A stretch of DNA of 64,000 nt from positions 2,108,001 through 2,172,000 of the forward strand of contig JAQJZZ010000005.1 in NCBI GenBank assembly GCA_030077755.1, written 5' to 3'. Under the pieces are notes generated by a model, which saw only the letters and a program-made list of their open reading frames with translations, was not told the DNA's origin and did no database searches. Source of the DNA: Filosporella fistucella. Lineage: Eukaryota > Ascomycota > Leotiomycetes > Helotiales. Numbering within the stretch: the first letter of the stretch is position 1; the number at the start of each line of letters is the position of its first letter. Both the position numbers and the translations under genes were made by a program. Below, piece after piece: positions 57,649 through 64,000 of this stretch.

Positions 57649-58596
57649 ATGGTGAGCAAATCACCAACAGTTGACGAGCTTCGCCATGGAATGGTCGTCC
57701 GTCTGGACAGACGTAAAGAACCTGTCGAAACTCAGAATGCCACCGCCAGCACCGGCACCACTCAAGCAACTAACGGCAATCATGGCAAGAATGGCAAGAA
57801 GCCCAGCAAGAAGCAGCTGATGAAGGCTCACCAGGCATTGATGAAGATTATTATGAAGAAGGAGCCGGTGGAGAGCGAAGGCCCGACCTTCAAAGTCTGG
57901 GAGCGAGTCAAGAAGAGCGCACATGGGCACCCAAATATTGTGGTGGATTGGGAGCACACCAATGATGGTGTAGTCGTTTACCTTGCCGGCGTAAGTGTTC
58001 CTTCAAATACAAGCAACAACATATGCTGACTGCAATGACTTTAGTGCTCCGGTTTCAAGGATATGACCTGGAAGGATTGGCCCGAAAGACGAGGCGAGCA
58101 CCCACGCGCACTGGGTTCCATCCCGGTATGGTTTCCAGAGGGAGAACATGATCCTGTCAGCGATGGCAGAATTAACCAGATAGTCGCCGCGGAGAACTTG
58201 TTTATGGTTCGACTCCAACAAGGATATTGGGCGAAGCAGACATTCCTTATGCCAAACTTTCGCGTCCGATCCCCCATAAACAAGGTGTTGCTGTACAACG
58301 AGGAGTCAGACGTTGGAATCGGCTCTAGGGTCGACTGGGAGAGCTATATTAGAATTGCCAATGGCCTAGGCTTTGCAGGCGTTCCAAAAGAGCAGTACAA
58401 CGACGAGTACCTTCACGCGCCATACAACAGCGCACAAGAAAAGACCCAGGCCCAAGCTCAAGCTAAGGCTCTGGCTGAGGCTCAGGTCAAGGCTGAAGCG
58501 AAGACTCAAGCTGAGGCTCATGCTGCGGCAACTGCGGCTCTGGCAGCACCAGCTGGAGTCGTTAGTTATGCCCAAGCCATCAAGAAGGGGTTGTAG
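57649..58596 (+). CDS. Paralogue F of the two-module cluster family, with Ala/Gln-rich tail
   Basis: Two exons, 57649-57990 and 58045-58596, flank a 54-bp phase-0 intron (GTAAGT...TTAG) at the family position and give 297 residues. The start is MVSKSPTVDELRHG. The N-module has GMVVRLDRRKEP, a Lys/Asn/Gly-rich insert (NGNHGKNGKKPSKKQL) and SAHGHPNIVVD, ending VVYLAG. The C-module has CSGFKDMTWKDWPERR, IPVWFPEGEHDP, LFMVRLQQGYWAKQTFLMP and INKVLLYNEESD. The C-terminus is an Ala/Gln/Lys repeat-like tail (AQAQAKALAEAQVKAEAKTQ) ending YAQAIKKGL, probably helical. Upstream Met codons in the leader are out of frame. Intact; function unknown. Confidence 0.75.
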
Positions 58597-61500
58597 ATCA
58601 AGCTCCGACCCTAGCCGGGAGTATTCCAGACATTGTTCTGGTCGTTGGGTTCTCCGCTGTTCGTGCTGATCTTACTTCTGAAGCGGCAAGCAAATGAAGG
58701 TACTTGGTCTTGGGGCACAGGATCATCCAACATCGTGTGTCCTTCGACAAAGTCGTGACTGGATGTTGCGGATCGGCAACTAGCGATTTCGACTCTCCTG
58801 TATATCTCTTTCGACTTTTTACGAAGATTTTCGCTTTCGGCTCGACACGAATTCCGATTTCGATATACACTTCGATGGTTGTGGCGGATGAGCAGTGGTA
58901 TGTGGTGGACGACGGTGAGGGAGGCCAAGGATGGCGAAGCATATGTTGAAGGAGAGAGTATATGGACACCACAGAAGGTGATCCCAGATTTTAGCGTTGT
59001 ACCCCAGAGTATATGGACACCGTGGGCGGGGGTTGGGAGGTGATCCCAGAGTTCATTGTAATGGACAGCATAAAACAAAAAGAGCCAAAAAAAAATAATC
59101 AATAACTCATCAAGCCTCAGGACCACTCGTCCTCATTGATGTAACAAAGTAATCCCTCTTTGTATATATAGCATCATTTATTCCTTCGGCACTGACGCTT
59201 GGTAGAAAATCCTTTGAGTACCTCACTCATGAAATGGCCGAGTACCCGAATGCTCGCATAGAGGAGAGAATCATGTCATTGAGTTAGGGAGGATAAGAGG
59301 TATGTCAAAGCATGGGTAGCCCGTGCTAGCATTTCCCAACGCGTAGGCGAACAGCCGCAGCTGCTTTGCATATTTATTTCCCTCTTATATCATTAATCTT
59401 CCCATTTGCAACATAATGTTGGAAGAGATCGACATCGAAAGGATCGAACCGAGTTCAGGAAAGCAAGAATACGACGCTTCCACAAAGTAAATATGATACA
59501 GAATATTTGGAAAGAACTATCAATATGAAAAGGAAACATGCAAAGCACAGATGTACATTAACAGTTTCTTTGTCTGCTTGTATTCCCAGATGTCAAATTA
59601 CGAGCACCCAGCTGACAGAGGCACGGGGAGCAGAGGCAAGGAGTATTCATGCAAGATTCATGAGCTTAAGTAACCCGTCATTCTGGAGCCTTGAGCCATT
59701 TGGAAAGCCTGAAAGGCTTCCTGCAGCTGAATAGCACAACATCAGCAGTGTAATCCGCAAAACCTCAAGACGTGTCATTCTGAATAGGACAGGGAAATTG
59801 CCCACACAGAACAAACGACGACCTTGACGTTTTAGCCTGGCATGTAAGATCGAGGTGAGCAGTTTCAAACCCCACAGATCATGCGGAGAGTCTGACCTGC
59901 TTAGAAAAGACTTGACTCGGTCTGCTCGCAATGCTATGCAAAGAGCTCGGAAGACTTTTTCCTTGAGACCGTATGAACGACGCTATCGAAACCCTCTCGC
60001 TCCATTGCCAATTCATCTTGACTACAAGAGAATTTGGCCACGAGAAAGAAAATTATCCTTGTGACATGGTAAAAATGCTACCATGAAATTCGCAAGCAAA
60101 TGACCGTCAATATGTGGTCGACAGCTACCAAAGTATCCCGCCTAATAGCTTGGATTTATTCGAAATGGACAATCAAGGTCGTCTGAATGACTCCTTGAGA
60201 CCAAGATATGTAGCCCCTCTGAAAAAGTCATGTGGCTGACGAGGTGGAGAGCTCAAATGCTTGCACCATGTGGGGCACCTACCAAAACAGTGAAGAAAGA
60301 TCCATCGCACTAATGAAGTTCGACGGAAATCGATTTGAAAACACAAAGGCGAAATTCATAAAACTTAAAGAGAAGGATGCAAGTAGCATGTCATAGCATG
60401 TCTATCGGCCAGGCCCCTCGGATTAAAGGCACTGGTCAGCGTTCAACCCAAATACCAACCGGTAGGCTCCCGAATGGCCAATTAGCAATGAAGCTTTTGG
60501 TTAATTGCAAGACAATGTTTGAGTTGCCTTCATCAGTCGAAACCTCAATGGTCATGATTCCTTTCCCAGTGTATAGCTTTTCGTCTTTGTAGTATCTCCT
60601 TGTAAGAACACCGTTGTTACCGTTTTCCTGATAATGGATTAAGGCATTCGAATGGGGTAAGACCTCGAGGTTGGTTCAAGTCGTTGAGAGTCAGGACATA
60701 TGTCCAGGACGTCGGCTTCTTCCTCTCTGTTAGTGGAAACCCATTTCAGTCCATCCTAAGATGGTGTGTCAATTCCATAAATTCGGTATGCATAAGTATT
60801 CAACTCATTCGTCGGCTAGTTTGGCTTTGTCGTCATCTGCGACAAAGAAATGTGTAACTATACTCGCGTGTATACCACACCGTTTTCTCTCATCCAACCA
60901 ACTCCAGTCGGCTTCGTTTCTTGCATACGCGTGGCCAGCTTGAACAGCACATACTGGCAAGATCGTACCTTCCACTGGTGAGACTATATCCTGCTCCTGT
61001 ATAGAACGTATCCCGTCCTGGCGTTCCTGCTTCCTCGGTGGTAGATATCGTTTCCGGCGAGTGTGTGGTAACGTTCTGAGTCTTGGAAGGATTGAGGTCG
61101 AACGACTTCTGTATAAGTTTGAAATGGCAGCGAAACAGATGATTCACAAAGCGGTAATCTTTTCTTATGATTCATTCCTTCAAGACAGGTGCGAATTGGT
61201 TGAATGGCGGGAGTGTCTTTTCGGAGTCAGACAGAGGTTGAGGTTGTATGCTCTCCTCTGATTATGGAAGTAGTGAGGCACGGCAGCTTCCCCTATCCTA
61301 ATAATGCAGACATTCTCCCTTCAAGATCTCAATGTAGGCCTCGGTTGCCTGCTTCAATTGTTGTGGGATGCCATTAAGATAATCGAGTAAGTATCCGAGG
61401 GCTTGCGGAGTCGTCTGCGAGAAAGGCATGGCATTAAGTTAATGCTTGTGTGGAAGCCTGGAGCTTGTAGGATTCGACATTGAGTAGATGATTTGCGATG

Positions 61501-62818
61501 ATCTGACAAGGTTCATTGTGAGCCAATGCAGCAGATGATGGCATAATGCGCATATTGTTGAAGAGAGGGAGGGCTTTTGAGGTAAGAAAGAGTTGTGTCG
61601 GATGCTGGTCCCGCAGCCGAGCTCTAGATTTTGGGCTTGGGTAGATCCCATCACCCTAATTTAGCGACCGTTGCACGTGCCCAATTTGATATTTCAATAG
61701 TATATCTTCAAATAGATATTGTCTCATCGGATCTGGGGGCTTTCCATTAGAATCTTATGGACTCAAATGTCGCCTTTAGGCCACGTTGGTCTCCCAAAAT
61801 GATAGGGGAGAAAAGGCGGCTTCTAATGTAGCTGCAATAGGTAGGCATTTCCAGCCTCTTTTTTCACAAGGTTTTTAAGCGGTAATGGTTTTAAGGGCTA
61901 TTAAAATGATTCTAGGTATTTTTAACAGCATTTTCCCAGCGTTTTGATGTGTTCTATTTTTTAGGTTCAACTGCCGTTCGGTTCCAATTTACCTATCAAA
62001 CTTCCAGCTTAAAATTCCTCACATTCCTTTGTTATGTTACACGGCCTCTGAGTTACTGTCAAGTCTATAATTTGCAATCATGCGTAACGGACGCTTTTTT
62101 GACTGCGATACCCTCAGTTATGACGGGCTTTGTATTCATGATCGCCCTGAATTTCGTTATCGGACTGGCATTACCCCTCAATCAAATATGTTCCATTTGG
62201 TGTTTTTAATCTCATCGTCATGTTGTCTACTACCTGTATTGCGCTAGCGACTAAGCCAATGTCTCAATCAAATAAGCACCTATATGTGCTATTCCAGTTC
62301 CAACAAGTTCAGGCAAGTTATTGCCCCCGGGGAAAGTCCACCTGACTAACCCCAAAGGTCGATCGGTCTTCAATTCGTATTTCATACATACACACTCAAA
62401 CTACTCTTCCAAGTAGTACCACTCCTATATTCGTATATAAATATAGGTTTAATATCACTGCTTCCAGTCATATACGAAGTCGAGATTGAGTGCATCTCAA
62501 CTTTTGGGAGATTTTAGAGTGATGCTTCCTTTATAGCGCCTTTTCCTGAGCATCTATTGGGGTCATGGGTGGTTAAAAGATCGAATGGCACTTAAAACAT
62601 AATACATAATGTATCCTAACTAAGCACCCAGGCATAAGAAGATAGACGTAAGTGCTAGTCATTCTCGAATTCTTATTCTCATATGCCTAGATATCATATG
62701 TCAACTTTGAGCAATAACCCCATAGATTTCAACAGCCATGCCGTATTTAATACTCCTCCCACTACTATTCATTATTCATACAGACTCGAATGCCAATCCA
62801 GCTTGATTGGACTCTGAA
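58597..62818. other. Gene-poor 4.2-kb stretch
   Basis: No gene could be supported. It is AT-rich, especially beyond 61.6 kb. Apart from a direct repeat near 59 kb I see no transposon ends, transposase or reverse transcriptase motif. Confidence 0.45.
58955..59050. repeat. Imperfect direct repeat downstream of paralogue F
   Basis: AGAGTATATGGACACC and a following GTGATCCCAGA occur twice (about 58955-58988 and 59007-59050). The second copy carries a G-rich insertion between the two blocks. Confidence 0.75.
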
Positions 62819-63812
62819 ATGTCGATTCGTCGTGCGTATCTCAGGACATCATAAGCTTTGTATACTAAAGAGCATAGTAAACAAACTTTGCTTCCCTTCT
62901 CAAACCTGACCCATCATAAGACAGTAGGTGCTATCTACAGGGACGAGTAATATCGTCCGGAAGGGCACTCCTTCCGCAGAGAGCCCAATTGCAACACCTC
63001 CCGCAACGCCCATTAAACAAGAGAGAAAACGTCCCAAGTCGGAATACGATGCTGATCTAGATGTCTCGTTCAAAAATGTGGACGATCTTCTAATCCCAAA
63101 GAAGAAAGCTCGCAGGGACGAAACCCCAGAACTATATGAGATACCAGAAGCACCTCCGCGACCGGCAAGAGCTCTGACACCATCCCCACCATCTCCAGCA
63201 GCTTTACGTAGGGAAGAAGTGCGAAAGAAGAAACAATGGAGACAAGACTGGAATAATTGGGTAGACAGAAGTCAATGGGTTTATGATCCAGAGTATAAAC
63301 AGATAATCGGCGATCAAGAGGTCCACAAAACTGATGGTTCGTCTTAACTTTCTGATTTTACATTTCTATATGTACGAGCTAACATATTTCTAGCACAACG
63401 ATATTTTTGCATCACAGATCGCGAAATTAATTGTCTTCCTCACTGGGGATTTAAATACACATCACCTGGCATAGTTGGAGAGAAAGATGGCCGCTCCTAT
63501 CGCGAAGATAAGCTTAAAATTTTAGTATCGAGGAAGATGGCATATTTAGCAGGGGTGCACACGAAAGGAGTTTCAGCAGAGGAATGTTATAAACAAGGAT
63601 GGATATTGTTTCTCGAGGCGTAAGTGCCTGACTCTTTTGAAAGTTCCGCACTTTATCAATATATCCCAAGCCGATCGATCCACTAACAGCAAAATTACAG
63701 ACTTAGCCAAAGGAAAGCAAAGCTTGCTGCAAAGGATCCACCCCGCTACTTGGAGCTCGAGCGTGTCACGATTTTCGAAGGTATAGACGAGTGGTTGAGA
63801 AAAGAAGATTAA
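62819..63812 (+). CDS. Unknown protein with basic nuclear-type N-terminus
   Basis: Four exons can be joined: 62819-62831, 62941-63336, 63394-63619 and 63701-63812, giving 248 residues. Exons 2-4 are firm (GTTCGT...CTAG, then GTAAGT...ACAG). The 13-base first exon (MSIR, donor GTGCGT) is the best start I can find but is less certain. The protein opens RTSNIVRKGTPSAESPIATP, with KQERKRPKSEYD and PKKKARRDETPE as likely nuclear signals and a Pro-rich linker. A conserved-looking C-terminal half follows: QWRQDWNNWVDRSQWVYDPE, YFCITDREINCLPHWGFKYT, KMAYLAGVHTKGVSAEECYK and ITIFEG-like ERVTIFEGIDEWLRKED at the end. I do not recognise the domain. The architecture suggests a nuclear factor of unknown role. 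Confidence 0.72.
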
Positions 63813-64000
63813 AGATTGCCTCTCATACGATTGAGTTTTGCTTCACTACCGCCCTCTGATTACAGAAAAGCAAAATGTTTCTTAATTTCCTAGCAAACTT
63901 ATCTGTTTTAGGTAAAATCTGGTTGAGGATATTCTAGCACTCTAGCGGGAGAGTTTGGGTGAGAATTAGCGTGGAGTCTGGGTTTAAATTATGGGATTTG
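63813..64000. other. Window end, downstream flank
   Basis: 3' flank of the last gene; nothing further is seen. Confidence 0.4.

Overview
The window looks like nuclear DNA of a filamentous ascomycete (Pezizomycotina). The genes have short introns of about 40-75 bp with GT-AG ends and CTAAC-like branch points, and the gene content is typical of such fungi: a HET-domain gene, a fused siroheme synthase, plant-cell-wall enzymes of families GH11, GH53 and AA9, a secreted heme peroxidase, a DASH-complex subunit and a CorA-like protein. A plant-associated Leotiomycete is my best guess, but that is inference from gene style and not a phylogenetic result. Gene spans below include introns; splice sites were read by eye.

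Layout. 1-3.6 kb: a zinc-type oxidoreductase cut by the window edge and a five-exon sugar transporter. 5.0-6.8 kb: a HET gene wrecked by frameshifts. 7.5-10.4 kb: DASH subunit Spc19 and a Met8/Met1-type siroheme synthase. 10.4-13.5 kb: a gene-poor stretch. 13.5-20 kb: GH11 xylanase, a Vps62-family protein, an AidB-like acyl-CoA dehydrogenase and an Ldh2-family dehydrogenase. 20.4-25 kb: a decayed block with an unknown gene, a viperin (RSAD2-like radical SAM) gene facing head-to-head a UMP/CMP-kinase-like gene, and a RING-H2 gene. 26.9-34.8 kb: heme peroxidase, CorA-like protein and two unknown proteins. 36.5-38.8 kb: a C-terminal nitrate reductase relic and GH53 endo-galactanase. 39.8-58.6 kb: six paralogues of a two-module family I cannot name, with an AA9 LPMO lying among them. 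58.6-62.8 kb: gene-poor DNA. 62.8-63.8 kb: one unknown, probably nuclear, protein.

Two observations stand out. (1) Six diverged paralogues (called A-F here; 39785-40728, 46896-48700, 50286-51747, 53868-54648, 55593-56401, 57649-58596) share an N-terminal module (G-x-x-x-R-[LI]-[ED] followed by H-G-H-P plus a hydrophobic strand), a C-terminal module (P-[IV]-[LI]-Y-L-x-x-G-x-x-x-K-[EQ]-T-Y-[LI] followed by a [VI]-P-[LF]-x-x-[LI]-R-x-[YF]-D strand), and a phase-0 intron at exactly the same place between the modules. Their tails differ: a membrane anchor in A, RGG repeats in B, and Ala/Gln-rich tails in E and F. The cluster looks like an expanding, fast-evolving lineage-specific family. (2) A viperin gene and a nucleotide kinase gene sit head-to-head, the same pairing as vertebrate RSAD2/CMPK2 and as kinase-linked prokaryotic viperins. 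Here the pair is broken: one base is missing at the third radical-SAM cysteine, two stop codons follow, and the kinase core is disturbed. Several of the changes in this block are of the CpA-to-TpA kind expected from RIP (repeat-induced point mutation).
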